DNA of 35,978 nucleotides, from contig NZ_PNXQ01000013.1 of the NCBI RefSeq assembly GCF_005217525.1, positions 92,055-128,032 of the forward strand, read 5' to 3'. A program made the position numbers and the translations under genes. The notes below the pieces were generated by a model. It worked only from the letters and a program-made list of their open reading frames with translations. It made no database searches and had not been told where the DNA came from. This DNA comes from Paenibacillus terrae (lineage in GTDB: Bacteria > Bacillota > Bacilli > Paenibacillales > Paenibacillaceae). Of the stretch, positions 21,925 through 34,317 are shown piece by piece. Each line of letters starts with the position of its first letter. Position 1 is the stretch's first letter.

Positions 21925-22707
21925 ATGGCTACAAACTTTAAAATTGAAGGTCTCAAAGCGACCATTGAAGGCAAGGAAATTCTGAAAGGCATCAACCTCG
22001 AAATGAAAGGCGGAGAAATCCATGCCATCATGGGTCCTAACGGAACGGGTAAAAGTACATTGGCTTCTGCTTTGATGGGGCATCCCAAATATGAAGTCAC
22101 AGATGGCCAAGTAACTTTGGACGGAGAAGACGTTCTAGACATGGAAGTGGATGAGCGCGCACGTGCGGGATTGTTCCTGGCTATGCAATATCCGAGTGAA
22201 ATTGCAGGGGTAACCAACTCCGACTTTTTGCGAAGTGCAATTAACGCACGCCGTGAAGAAGGACAGGAAATTTCCCTGATTAAATTTATCCGCCAAATGG
22301 AAAGCAAAATGAAGGAACTTGAAATGAATCCTGAGTTTGCTCACCGTTACCTAAATGAAGGTTTCTCCGGTGGTGAGAAAAAACGGAATGAAATTTTGCA
22401 AATGATGATGATCGATCCGAAAATCGTCATTCTTGACGAAATCGACTCTGGTTTGGATATTGACGCTTTGAGAATCGTGGCTAGTGGTGTCAATGCTATG
22501 CGTTCCGAAGAGCGCGGTTTCCTCATCATTACTCACTACCAGCGTCTGTTGAATTACGTCAAGCCAGATTTCGTACATGTCATGATGCAAGGACGTATCG
22601 TTAAATCCGGTGGACCTGAGCTGGCTGAGCGTCTGGAAGCGGACGGTTACGACTGGATCAAGGAAGAACTGGGTATCGTTGATGAAACTGTAGGACAAGA
22701 GGCGTAA
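21925..22707 (+). CDS. sufC: Fe-S cluster assembly ATPase SufC
   Basis: 260 aa from ATG 21925 with GGAGGG 9 bases upstream. ABC ATPase without a membrane partner: Walker A GPNGTGKS (37-44), the family's MQYPSEIAGVTNSDFLR, signature FSGGEKKR (147-154), Walker B IVILDE (167-172) with the SufC-specific DSGLDIDAL. Powers the SufBCD scaffold that builds iron-sulfur clusters. First gene of sufC-D-S-U-B, the order of Bacillus subtilis. Confidence 0.97.
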   Translation: MATNFKIEGLKATIEGKEILKGINLEMKGGEIHAIMGPNGTGKSTLASALMGHPKYEVTDGQVTLDGEDVLDMEVDERARAGLFLAMQYPSEIAGVTNSDFLRSAINARREEGQEISLIKFIRQMESKMKELEMNPEFAHRYLNEGFSGGEKKRNEILQMMMIDPKIVILDEIDSGLDIDALRIVASGVNAMRSEERGFLIITHYQRLLNYVKPDFVHVMMQGRIVKSGGPELAERLEADGYDWIKEELGIVDETVGQEA

Positions 22708-22730
22708 GCCGGAAGCGAGGAGGAAAACTA

Positions 22731-25664
<2,934 letters not shown>

Positions 25665-25697
25665 TAATTTTACTAGAATAGAGGAGGTTTGAGAAAC

Positions 25698-27095
25698 ATG
25701 GCCAAGAAAGCACCGGAAATGGAAGAGTATAAATATGGCTTTCGTGACGAGCACAAATCCATTTTCCAAACAGGTAAGGGTCTCACTCCGGAAATCGTAA
25801 AGGAAATCTCCAAAATTAAGGATGAGCCAGAATGGATGCTGGAATTCCGTCTGAAAGCACTAAAACAGTTTGAAAAAATGCCTATGCCAAACTGGGGCGG
25901 GGACATGAATGAGCTGGATTTCAACGATATCCAGTATTATGTAAGACCTTCCGAGAAGCAAGGGAAAACGTGGGAAGAGGTTCCTACAGAAATTAAGGAA
26001 ACCTTTGATAAACTGGGGATTCCTGAAGCGGAGCAAAAGTTTCTGGCTGGTGTATCCGCACAGTATGAATCCGAGGTTGTTTACCATAGCATGCAAAAGG
26101 AGCTGGAAGATCAGGGCGTTATTTTCATGGACACCGATACGGCGCTGCGTGAGCATCCTGAAATTCTGAAAGAGTATTTTGCGACAGTTGTACCTCCTGC
26201 GGACAACAAGTTTGCAGCACTGAACAGTGCGGTATGGTCAGGCGGAAGCTTTATCTATGTACCGAAGGGTGTAAAATGTGAAGTTCCATTGCAGGCTTAC
26301 TTCCGTATTAACTCGGAAAATATGGGACAATTCGAGCGTACGCTCATTATTGCCGACGAAGACAGCTTCGTGCATTATGTAGAAGGCTGTACGGCTCCGA
26401 TTTATAGCACGAACTCGCTGCATAGCGCCGTGGTGGAAATCATTTGTAAGAAAAACGCGCGTGTTCGTTACACAACGATCCAAAACTGGGCGCCAAACAT
26501 CTACAATCTGGTGACCAAACGTGCGGTTGCAGAAGAAAATGCAACGATGGAATGGGTCGATGGTAACATCGGTTCCAAGCTGACGATGAAATATCCGGCG
26601 GTTGTACTGAAAGGCCGTGGAGCTAAAGGTATGGTCTTGTCCATTGCAGTTGCAGGCAAGGGCCAGCATCAGGATGCAGGGGCGAAAATGATCCACTTGG
26701 CACCTGATACGACATCGACGATTGTATCCAAGTCCATCAGTAAGCATGGCGGTAAAGTAACGTATCGCGGACTGGCTTCATTCGGTCGTCAGGCTCAAGG
26801 GGCAAAATCGAATATCAAGTGTGATACGTTGATTTTGGATAATCAATCGACCTCGGATACAATTCCTTATAATGAAATCATGAACGACGATATTACGCTG
26901 GAGCACGAAGCAACGGTTTCCAAGGTATCGGAGGATCAGTTGTTCTATCTGATGAGTCGTGGCCTGACCGAAGCGGAAGCGACACAAATGATCGTTATGG
27001 GCTTTATCGAGCCGTTCACCAAAGAACTGCCGATGGAGTACGCGGTCGAGATGAATCGTTTGATCAAGTTTGAAATGGAAGGTTCCATAGGATAA
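25698..27095 (+). CDS. sufB: Fe-S cluster assembly scaffold subunit SufB
   Basis: 465 aa from ATG 25698 with GAGGAGG 10 bases upstream. [19 protein letters not shown], the central [26 protein letters not shown] and the end [34 protein letters not shown] are nearly invariant in SufB. The cluster is built at the SufB-SufD interface. Last gene of the operon; a strong terminator follows. Confidence 0.97.
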   Translation: MAKKAPEMEEYKYGFRDEHKSIFQTGKGLTPEIVKEISKIKDEPEWMLEFRLKALKQFEKMPMPNWGGDMNELDFNDIQYYVRPSEKQGKTWEEVPTEIKETFDKLGIPEAEQKFLAGVSAQYESEVVYHSMQKELEDQGVIFMDTDTALREHPEILKEYFATVVPPADNKFAALNSAVWSGGSFIYVPKGVKCEVPLQAYFRINSENMGQFERTLIIADEDSFVHYVEGCTAPIYSTNSLHSAVVEIICKKNARVRYTTIQNWAPNIYNLVTKRAVAEENATMEWVDGNIGSKLTMKYPAVVLKGRGAKGMVLSIAVAGKGQHQDAGAKMIHLAPDTTSTIVSKSISKHGGKVTYRGLASFGRQAQGAKSNIKCDTLILDNQSTSDTIPYNEIMNDDITLEHEATVSKVSEDQLFYLMSRGLTEAEATQMIVMGFIEPFTKELPMEYAVEMNRLIKFEMEGSIG

Positions 27096-27169
27096 TTCTC
27101 GCTTTACGAGGGTTTTGTTGGGGCTGAGCCATGATGCGATGATGTTTATCAGGCGTTTGTCCGTAACAT

Positions 27170-27225
27170 AAAAAGAGACTGTCCTTCGTAGGGAAGAACC
27201 TGCGGATCAAGGACAGTCTCTTTTT
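27170..27225. terminator. Bidirectional terminator between sufB and the HD-GYP gene
   Basis: AAAAAGAGACTGTCCTT (27170-27186) pairs perfectly with AAGGACAGTCTCTTTTT (27209-27225). Confidence 0.93.
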
Positions 27226-27264
27226 ATTCGCGTAGTCTGTGTATGAGCAGAACGAGTTCGCAGA

Positions 27265-28329
27265 TTAGGATTCCAGATAAATTTCATCAATGGATACATG
27301 TCGCTCTTTGGACAAGTCTATATACTCATTTTCATTAATTTTCACTAAAGGTCTGAAATAATCGGCAGGATTGTTCAAAATAATCGTTCCCGTCTGACCC
27401 GAAGTCAGAAGGACCTGCTTGTTTATAAAGTTCGGAAGCATATGCCGGATGAAGACTTGGGTGGCTTCCGGGTTCAGAAGTCCGAAGCTCATGCTGTGCA
27501 GCTCGCGCAGTACGGTGAGCAGCTCCTGCTTCGTCTGGTACACACGGTTGGAGATCATAGCGCTATATACGTCTGCAACTGCCGTAATACTGGCGAAAGG
27601 ATGAATATCCTTCTTGAACAGTCCGTTCGGGTATCCGCTTCCATCTTCTCTTTCGTGATGCTGCAGGGCGACGATTGCCGAAATCTCATCACTTGTTGAG
27701 TTGCGAATGATATCATAGCCGTAGAGGGAATGTTTTTTCATTTCCTTAAATTCTTCAGGCGTCAGCTTACCAGGTTTATTCAAAATCTCATCCGGTATCA
27801 TGGACTTGCCTATATCGTGTAAATATCCGGCTTTACCAGCGGTATAGGCCTCTTCTTCTGTATATCCAAGCCATGTGGCAATGTAATATGACAGTACACC
27901 CACTTGGAGAGAATGATTGTACGTATAGTGATCTCCCCGTTCCATGATGAGCAGCAGAGATACGACATCTTTTTGATGAGCCAGCTCTGAAACGAGGGGG
28001 CTGAGCAGCTCATCGACTCGAGATTCATCAAATTTGCCGGTTGAGGCAGCTTTGAGAAACATGCTTTCAAAACCATGAATAGTCTGCTCCATGAGGGGAA
28101 CGGCACGTTTAAGGGATTCGGGAGAAGCGGGAACATCGGGGGCAAAGTCAACCGGAATACTCGCTGAACCGGCATCAATGTCGATGTACTCAACACCATG
28201 CATGATGAGCTTGGAGATATCGTCGTGCTGAAGCTGGGTACCCCGAATCATGACGGGTACACCGTGTTCATTGTATGTATCGGATCTGAGAAGATCTCCT
28301 GGCTTGGCATCGGTAACGTGAACTCTCAT
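27265..28329 (-). CDS. HD-GYP domain protein (probable c-di-GMP phosphodiesterase) 1
   Basis: 354 aa. A short N-terminal domain (MRVHVTDAKPGDLLRSDTYN... IMHGVEYIDID, residues 1-52) shared with the second HD-GYP protein in this window is followed by the catalytic domain: HD at 171-172 (YLHDIGKSMIP), PGKLTPEEF, and the GYP motif HHEREDGSGYP (224-234). The metal residues look complete, so it should hydrolyse c-di-GMP or a related dinucleotide. Cytosolic, no receiver domain. AGGAGG precedes the ATG. It is divergent from yunD and has its own promoter. Confidence 0.92.
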   Translation of the reverse strand: MRVHVTDAKPGDLLRSDTYNEHGVPVMIRGTQLQHDDISKLIMHGVEYIDIDAGSASIPVDFAPDVPASPESLKRAVPLMEQTIHGFESMFLKAASTGKFDESRVDELLSPLVSELAHQKDVVSLLLIMERGDHYTYNHSLQVGVLSYYIATWLGYTEEEAYTAGKAGYLHDIGKSMIPDEILNKPGKLTPEEFKEMKKHSLYGYDIIRNSTSDEISAIVALQHHEREDGSGYPNGLFKKDIHPFASITAVADVYSAMISNRVYQTKQELLTVLRELHSMSFGLLNPEATQVFIRHMLPNFINKQVLLTSGQTGTIILNNPADYFRPLVKINENEYIDLSKERHVSIDEIYLES

Positions 28330-28646
28330 GCGCTTAACCTCCTTATTGTCGTAAATTTGTCGAAAATACGAAGCAAACCTAATATATCAAGAATAATATG
28401 GGATGACAACGACTAATTCACTATTATTCCTAGCTGTAAAATAGGTCCCAGGAACCCGTCTCTTCTCAGAGGCATACGAGGCATTGTGACTTTGCTTCTC
28501 CCGTGCCTGTATCTTGAGACAACACAGTAGCTAAATTGTCAGTTGTAGCGCCCCCCCACTGACATGTACCATAATGGGAAATAACATGGTATGCTTAAAC
28601 ATTAGAAGCAACAGAGTCGATATATAAACTATAGAGGAGGGCGGTT
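28330..28646. other. Divergent promoter region between two HD-GYP units
   Basis: 317 bases. It holds the minus-strand promoter below, a structured stretch (GTCTC 28458-28462 with GAGAC 28516-28520 enclosing AGGCA/TGCCT), a TGTCAGT...ACTGACA inverted repeat (28537-28564) around a run of seven C, and TACCAT...ATGGTA (28567-28591). A clear -35 for yunD was not found; an extended -10 TGGTATGCT (28587-28595) is possible. Confidence 0.5.
28381..28409 (-). promoter_or_regulatory. Sigma-A promoter of HD-GYP gene 1
   Basis: On the minus strand TTGTCA (28404-28409), 17-base spacer, TATATT (28381-28386). Confidence 0.7.
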
Positions 28647-30101
28647 ATGGAGATGACGACGCAGCAAACGTTAACCATTTTGCATACCAATGATATACAT
28701 AGTCATTTTGGCAGTATGCCTTCGATAGCCGCGATGATTAAAGAACGGAGAGCCACATCAGGAGATACGCTGCTTGCGCTGGATATGGGAGATCACATGG
28801 ACCGGATGGCCCCCGAAACGGAAGGAACGCTGGGTGGGGCAAATGTGGATGTGATCAATCTAACAGGATATGATGCGATTACGATCGGTAATAACGAAGG
28901 ACTGACGTTTACCCCGGATATTCTTGAACAGGCCTATGCGGGAATTCACTGCCCGGTCGTATGCGGCAATATGATAGAGAGTGCCACGGGGGTAAGACCA
29001 TCGTGGATGAAGGAATCTCTGATTTTGGACAAAGCAGGGATCAAGGTCGGTTTGCTTGGCGTGACGGCTCCTTTCGGCGAGTTCTATCAATTGCTGGGCT
29101 GGGATGCACTCGATCCGTTTGAGGTATTGGACGAGCAAATTCTGTCCCTGAGAAAGCAGGTTGATGTTCTGGCTGTGATGTCGCATTTGGGTTTACCTTC
29201 GGATAAGAAACTGGCATCGCGGTTTCCTGAGATTGACGTGATTCTTGGAGGGCATACCCATCATGTGCTGGAGGAACCGCTGTGGATCGGAAGCACAGCT
29301 CTATGTGGGGCTGGCAAGTATGGAACGCTACTGGGTGAAGTGGCGCTAAGCCGCAACAGTAGTCATGAGCCATTTCGGGTTACGTCAGGCGGCGTAGTTC
29401 CTGTAGATCACACACTGCTGGACGAAAAGGTGGCATCTGCCATTGTACTGCATCGCAGACAGGCAGAACGTGCCATGGAGAGTACGGTGGCGGTGGCGAA
29501 TCGTAAGCTGGAGATTGCGTATGATCGTGAGTCTCCTTTCGGAAATTTGCTGGCACAATCGGTGTCACATTTTACGGGAACCGCTATTTCTCTTGTGAAT
29601 GCGGGCCAACTGCTTGGCCCTTTACCTCAAGGTGATATCAGCAAAGGAATGCTGCATTCCTTATGCCCTTCGCCAATTAATACCTGTGTCATGAAGCTGT
29701 GGGGAAGAGACATCCGGCTGGCGCTGGAGCAGTCCTTGCTACCGGAATTTGCGGACAAGAAAATAACGGGATTTGGCTTTAGAGGTAAAGTGCTTGGTAC
29801 GATGTGTGTGGAAGGTCTGGAGATTCAATATGATCCGGCACGCGTTCCTTATGATAAAGTGACGGATATACGTGTAGCGGGTCGTTTATTGGAAGAAGAT
29901 GAGCAATATGCGGTAGGCACGTTGGATATGTTCACTTTCAGAGCAGGTTATGAAGTGCTTGCGAACGGAACGGAACTCCGATTTATGCTTCCAGAATTTT
30001 TGCGGGATTTGATTGAAATGGAGTTGAAGCGTCCGGGCGCGATGGAAGAGTGTTTTGCAGCTAGGTGGCTTCAGGTATCACAACAATCGGGAGAGGATTA
30101 A
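28647..30101 (+). CDS. yunD: Cytosolic 5'-nucleotidase/metallophosphoesterase, YunD-like
   Basis: 484 aa. The calcineurin-type metal motifs are TILHTNDIHSHFG (D-x-H), LDMGDHMD (GD), TIGNNEGL (GN[HNE]), MSHLGLPSD and ILGGHTHH (GHTH). The C-terminal half is the 5'-nucleotidase specificity domain (NLLAQSVSHFTG, NAGQLLGPLPQGDISKG, GFRGKVLG). No signal peptide, unlike secreted UshA-type enzymes. AGGAGG lies 6 bases before the ATG. The downstream HD-GYP start codon follows its stop by one base. Confidence 0.93.
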   Translation: MEMTTQQTLTILHTNDIHSHFGSMPSIAAMIKERRATSGDTLLALDMGDHMDRMAPETEGTLGGANVDVINLTGYDAITIGNNEGLTFTPDILEQAYAGIHCPVVCGNMIESATGVRPSWMKESLILDKAGIKVGLLGVTAPFGEFYQLLGWDALDPFEVLDEQILSLRKQVDVLAVMSHLGLPSDKKLASRFPEIDVILGGHTHHVLEEPLWIGSTALCGAGKYGTLLGEVALSRNSSHEPFRVTSGGVVPVDHTLLDEKVASAIVLHRRQAERAMESTVAVANRKLEIAYDRESPFGNLLAQSVSHFTGTAISLVNAGQLLGPLPQGDISKGMLHSLCPSPINTCVMKLWGRDIRLALEQSLLPEFADKKITGFGFRGKVLGTMCVEGLEIQYDPARVPYDKVTDIRVAGRLLEEDEQYAVGTLDMFTFRAGYEVLANGTELRFMLPEFLRDLIEMELKRPGAMEECFAARWLQVSQQSGED

Positions 30102-30102
30102 G

Positions 30103-31215
30103 TTGCGACTGGTACCTGTTACATTATTAAGAGCCGGCATGAAGCTGGGCAAAAAAATATACAATGAAAATGGAATGGTGCTGCTCTCGGAGGATGTTGA
30201 GCTTACTTCGCGGTTGATTGAACGTCTAGGTCAAGTCGGAATTGGATATGTATACATTGAGGATGCGGTGACCGAAGATATCGTAATTCCCGAGATGATC
30301 CATGAACAGACGAGGAAGATGGCGCTACAGGAGATCAAGAAGCAGTTTCAGGGTCTGTCATCCTACTCCGTAGATCATAAGCACCAATACTTTGGCAAGT
30401 CATTTTATAAGGTGATGGAGTCCATTCTGGACGATATCGGAGGCCGTCAGGATGCCGTCATTATGCTGATGGATATCGGGGCGGCAGATCAGGATCTGTA
30501 TCATCATTCATTGAATGTATGTCTGTATTCACTTGTACTGGGAATATCCAACGGATACAATAACAACCAGCTTATGGAGCTGGGCATAGGTTCACTATTG
30601 CACGATATTGGTAAAATGAAAATTTCACCTCAAGTGCTCTATAAGCCGGGCAAATTGACGGACGAGGAATACGAGCATATGAAAACGCACACGGTGATCG
30701 GCTATAAGCTGCTTAAAGACGAACCGGGGATTCCCCTGCTGTCGGCTCACTGTGCATTACAGCATCATGAACGTATCGACGGCAGCGGATATCCGAATGG
30801 CTGGAAGAAGGACCAAATCCACGAATACGCCAAATGGATTGGTCTGGCAGACTCATATGATGCGATGACAGCAAGTCGAATATATAAGCAGCCATTGTTG
30901 CCCTATGAAGCAATGGAGGTGCTGTATGCCGGTGCGGGCACGTTGTATGAGCAACGGATGCTGGAGGCATTCCGCGATTGTGTAGCTATATACCCGCTGG
31001 GGCTCTCCGTAATGCTCAATACAGGGGAAGAAGGGGTTGTGGTGCGTATACACTCCAAAATCCCGCAAAGGCCTGTTATTCGCATTGTGAGGGATCGCGA
31101 TGGGCAGGAACTGAAAGCGCCTTACGATGTGGATCTGTCCGTATCTCTTTCGGTGATGATTACCAACACTCTGGGTGCTACGGCTAACCCCCTTGGAGCA
31201 GTTCACGTGGATTAG
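30103..31215 (+). CDS. HD-GYP domain protein (probable c-di-GMP phosphodiesterase) 2
   Basis: 370 aa from TTG 30103; AGAGGA overlaps the end of yunD just upstream, and earlier in-frame codons lie inside yunD. The N-terminus (RLVPVTLLRAGMKLGKKIYN... GIGYVYIED) mirrors that of HD-GYP 1. Catalytic domain: HD at 167-168 (LLHDIGKMKIS), PGKLTDEEY, HHERIDGSGYP (221-231). A C-terminal strand-rich tail (SVMLNTGEEGVVVRIHSKIPQRPVIRI) is PilZ-sized but not recognisably PilZ. Co-transcribed with yunD. Confidence 0.92.
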   Translation: MRLVPVTLLRAGMKLGKKIYNENGMVLLSEDVELTSRLIERLGQVGIGYVYIEDAVTEDIVIPEMIHEQTRKMALQEIKKQFQGLSSYSVDHKHQYFGKSFYKVMESILDDIGGRQDAVIMLMDIGAADQDLYHHSLNVCLYSLVLGISNGYNNNQLMELGIGSLLHDIGKMKISPQVLYKPGKLTDEEYEHMKTHTVIGYKLLKDEPGIPLLSAHCALQHHERIDGSGYPNGWKKDQIHEYAKWIGLADSYDAMTASRIYKQPLLPYEAMEVLYAGAGTLYEQRMLEAFRDCVAIYPLGLSVMLNTGEEGVVVRIHSKIPQRPVIRIVRDRDGQELKAPYDVDLSVSLSVMITNTLGATANPLGAVHVD

Positions 31216-31311
31216 CAGATGAAGTGGAAGAAATCATGCAGACACTTTACACATCATGATATGATATTCATACGTCTTTTGAGGTTAATAACAGAAATAA
31301 GGTGAAAAATA

Positions 31312-32442
31312 ATGACAGTTCTACAAAACAACACACTTCCACAAATATCGCCAGCGTATGATCCATGGGACCCGATTGTTTCGCTGCGTACACATGGCCG
31401 TCATTTGCTGACAAGTGTGGAAATGACCGTGACACATCTGTGCAATATGCGCTGTGAGCACTGTGCTGTGGGCGACATGCTTGTTATGAAGGAGGCTCCC
31501 TTCCTCCCATTAGATCTGATGCTGAAACGACTGGATGAAGTCGAGCATCTGGAGACGATCAGTATGACAGGCGGAGAACCCGCTTTGCTCGATAAAACGG
31601 TGGACGAAGTGATCGTTCCGCTGCTGAAATATGCCAAAGAGCGTGGCATTCGCTCGCAAATCAACTCCAACCTGACCTTGGATATCCGTAGATATGAGAA
31701 GATGCTTCCCTATCTGGATGTCATGCATATATCGTTTAACTATTTGAATGCCGACGATTTTTATGAAGTGGGCTTTGCAAATACCGGACGTCCGACCCCT
31801 CGCGCGGGGGCTGTTCGCCTTTATGAGAAAATGGTGGAAAATGCCCGCAAGCTGAGCGAAATGGGGATGTTCATTTCTGCCGAATCCATGATTAATTACC
31901 GCACACACACGAAGCTGGATGGTATTCATCAATTGATTAATGAAATGGGCTGTCAAAGGCATGAGGTTCATCCGATGTATGCATCGAATTTTGCCTCTGC
32001 CTTGCCTGTCCTTTCACTTGACGATATGCGCAGCTCTATTCATAAGCTGCTGGATGTGCGTAATCAGGATATGTGGATGCTGTTTGGTACGCTCCCGTTC
32101 TTTGCTTGTTCAGATCGAGAGGAAGACCGCAAGCTGCTTCGCCGACTGCGTCAGGAACCGAATATTACGGTGCGTAATGATCCGGACGGAAGAAACCGCG
32201 TAAATGTGAATATGTTCACGGGCAGCGTATATGTGACGGATTTCGCAGACATTCCGGCTTTCGGAAATATTCAGGAGCGCGGTCTGGACGATATTTTCGG
32301 TGAATGGCTGAATGAGCATCCGTTGAATCAGTCCGTGAACTGTCATTGTGATGCCGCTGCCTGCTGCGGACCGAATCTGCTTGTAGCGGATATGTATTAC
32401 AAGGGAGTCGATTTTAAATCCAGAAAAGCATTACAACTATGA
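31312..32442 (+). CDS. yfkAB: Radical SAM/CxCxxxxC protein YfkAB
   Basis: 376 aa. The radical SAM cluster motif is CNMRCEHC (Cys44, Cys48, Cys51), the GGE motif is SMTGGEPALLDK, and the family-specific C-terminal CxCxxxxC stands in NCHCDAAACCGPNLL, probably a second cluster or metal site. In B. subtilis it is split or described as yfkA/yfkB; here it is one intact frame. Reaction unknown. AAGGTGA precedes the ATG. Confidence 0.93.
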   Translation: MTVLQNNTLPQISPAYDPWDPIVSLRTHGRHLLTSVEMTVTHLCNMRCEHCAVGDMLVMKEAPFLPLDLMLKRLDEVEHLETISMTGGEPALLDKTVDEVIVPLLKYAKERGIRSQINSNLTLDIRRYEKMLPYLDVMHISFNYLNADDFYEVGFANTGRPTPRAGAVRLYEKMVENARKLSEMGMFISAESMINYRTHTKLDGIHQLINEMGCQRHEVHPMYASNFASALPVLSLDDMRSSIHKLLDVRNQDMWMLFGTLPFFACSDREEDRKLLRRLRQEPNITVRNDPDGRNRVNVNMFTGSVYVTDFADIPAFGNIQERGLDDIFGEWLNEHPLNQSVNCHCDAAACCGPNLLVADMYYKGVDFKSRKALQL

Positions 32443-32541
32443 GCATTTTGCATAAATCCAAATTAGCGACTTTCAATCATACCATGGAGCGTTGCAAGTC
32501 AAATGATGCAAAATGCAAACTATAGAAATGGGGAGTTTGTA

Positions 32542-33897
32542 TTGGAAGGTCATACCGAGTTTCATTGGGGATTGCTAACGGTGAATCTTCTTTTGGTACT
32601 GCTGCTCGTCTTTCTGAACGGTGTATTTGTGGCGGCGGAATTTTCGCTGGTCAAAATGCGCCAATCCCGATTGACGCAGCTCCAAAGTGAGGGGCATCGG
32701 ATGGCAGGCTATGCGTTAAAGGTAAACCAGAAGCTGGATGCGTATTTGTCCGCCACCCAATTAGGCATTACGCTGGCTTCATTGGGCTTGGGCTGGATTG
32801 GTGAACCAGCAATATCCGGCTACCTGATCGAGCCACTCATGCACAAACTCGGTGTAACTGACAGTACACTGATTACAACGGTATCCGTTGTCGTCGGATT
32901 TTGCGTGATTACCTTTTTGCATATTGTACTGGGTGAGCTGGCTCCAAAGTCTTTGGCCATCCAGAAAACCGAAGGTGTGGCCTTGTTTTTATCCGCTCCT
33001 TTGCTGCTTTTTTACAAGATCTTTTTGCCCGTCATCTGGGTGCTGAACGCTGCTGCCAATTTGTTATTACGGGCGTTCGGTATCCAGCCTGCAAGTGAAG
33101 CGGAAGCGGCGCATTCGGAGGAAGAGATCCGTATCTTGATGAATCAGAGCGCCAAAAGCGGTGTTATTGATAAAGACGAAATCAAGCTGATGGACAATAT
33201 TTTTGATTTTTCCGATTTGCTGGCCCGTGAAATTATGCTTCCACGTACGGATATGGACTGCTTGTATACGAATTTATCGTATAAGGAAAATCTGAAAATC
33301 ATTAGTGATACCAAGCATTCTCGCTACCCGGTAGCGGTTGAGGATAAGGACCAGATTATCGGCTTTGTTCATATTACAGATTTTCTGTTGGCAGAGCAGG
33401 GCGAGCAATTGGATCTGGCCTCGGTGGTGCGTCCTATTTTGAATGTGCCAGAATCTATGGAAGTGAGTCACGTACTGCGTCTTATGCAGAAAAAACATTC
33501 CCAGATGACTCTCGTGGTCGATGAGTACGGCGGAACAGCCGGGCTGCTGACAGCGGAGGAAATATTGGAGGAAATCGTCGGGGATCTCTACGATGAATTT
33601 GAGGATGAACGCCCGAGCGTGGAGATTAAGGATAACCTCATTTCGGTGGACGGCCGAATGCTCATTGAGGATGTCAACGATCTGACCGGGGTGAACATTG
33701 AAGACGATGAAGTGGATTCCATCGGGGGCTGGCTGTTTAAAGAACTGGAGGGCAGCCCGGTGAAGGGGAAAAAGATTGAGTTCTATAACCTGACCTTTGA
33801 GGTGGAGGAAGCGACAAGGCTTCGTATTATGAGAGTAAGGATTCACCGCCAGCCTGACCCTGTGATCGAAGATGAACTTTCTACCAATGAAACCTAA
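32542..33897 (+). CDS. CNNM/CorC-HlyC family transporter (DUF21-CBS pair-CorC_HlyC)
   Basis: 451 aa from TTG 32542, six bases after GGGGAG. An ATG at 32503 would add 13 polar residues but has no ribosome site. DUF21 (about 1-195) contains LNGVFVAAEFSLVKMRQSRL, ATQLGITLASLGLGWIGEP and GELAPKSLAIQ; then a CBS pair (about 205-330, ending MTLVVDEYGGTAGLLT) and the acidic CorC_HlyC domain with DDEVDSIGGWLF. Related proteins export Mg or Co (MpfA/YhdP, YrkA). Membrane protein with three or four helices. Confidence 0.92.
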   Translation: MEGHTEFHWGLLTVNLLLVLLLVFLNGVFVAAEFSLVKMRQSRLTQLQSEGHRMAGYALKVNQKLDAYLSATQLGITLASLGLGWIGEPAISGYLIEPLMHKLGVTDSTLITTVSVVVGFCVITFLHIVLGELAPKSLAIQKTEGVALFLSAPLLLFYKIFLPVIWVLNAAANLLLRAFGIQPASEAEAAHSEEEIRILMNQSAKSGVIDKDEIKLMDNIFDFSDLLAREIMLPRTDMDCLYTNLSYKENLKIISDTKHSRYPVAVEDKDQIIGFVHITDFLLAEQGEQLDLASVVRPILNVPESMEVSHVLRLMQKKHSQMTLVVDEYGGTAGLLTAEEILEEIVGDLYDEFEDERPSVEIKDNLISVDGRMLIEDVNDLTGVNIEDDEVDSIGGWLFKELEGSPVKGKKIEFYNLTFEVEEATRLRIMRVRIHRQPDPVIEDELSTNET

Positions 33898-33960
33898 CCT
33901 GATCCATAGATATGATTAGGTTTAGTTTCGGTATGAAAGCTATTATAGAGTGTAAAAGCA

Positions 33961-34005
33961 AGAGCCTTTATTTCCACGTTATCGTGGTTTTGAAGGTTCT
34001 TTTTT
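33961..34005 (+). terminator. Terminator of the CNNM gene
   Basis: AGAGCCTT pairs with AAGGTTCT (one G-T pair); inner stem CCACG/CGTGG; followed by a run of T. Confidence 0.8.
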
Positions 34006-34091
34006 ATCTGTAATTTTGTGTTCGAGATTTGGGCCATGCAGCATATGATGAATAGTAAAGCAGTTGGATCAACTAAAGGAGGTCCCGGCCC

Positions 34092-34316
34092 GTGAAATTT
34101 CCACAGCAAGGTGAGTTTGCCCCGTTTGTCGGTCCGTTCGATCCGTGCCCGCCCGTTTTGTGCAAAACCTTTGTGCTGCCACCGAACCTGTTTGTACAAT
34201 TTCAGCCCCCAGGTCTACCTCAATTCAGTCCGGAGGAGGCACTAAGGAAGGGAACGCTGTGGCCCTTATTGTACAGCCCTTATGACTGTAGGAGAAACCA
34301 GGGGGGAGGCGAGTAA
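34092..34316 (+). CDS. cotJA: Spore coat protein CotJA
   Basis: 74 aa from GTG 34092, with AAGGAGG upstream. FVGPFDPCPPVLCKTFVLPPNLFV and FSPEEALRKGTLWPLLYSPY match CotJA (the P..p...yv.pP nLyv.fQp..lpQf.p.eAL..GTLWp.Ly.Py pattern). First gene of the cotJABC operon, expressed in the mother cell in B. subtilis. The cotJB start follows its stop by one base. Confidence 0.95.
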   Translation: MKFPQQGEFAPFVGPFDPCPPVLCKTFVLPPNLFVQFQPPGLPQFSPEEALRKGTLWPLLYSPYDCRRNQGGGE

Positions 34317-34317
34317 A

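Noticed and set aside
28330..28646. c-di-GMP (GEMM) riboswitch upstream of yunD/HD-GYP
   Set aside because: The conserved receptor and loop sequences of class I or II were not found by eye.
33274..33846. 190-codon open frame opposite the CNNM gene
   Set aside because: Antisense shadow; no start site or recognisable domain.
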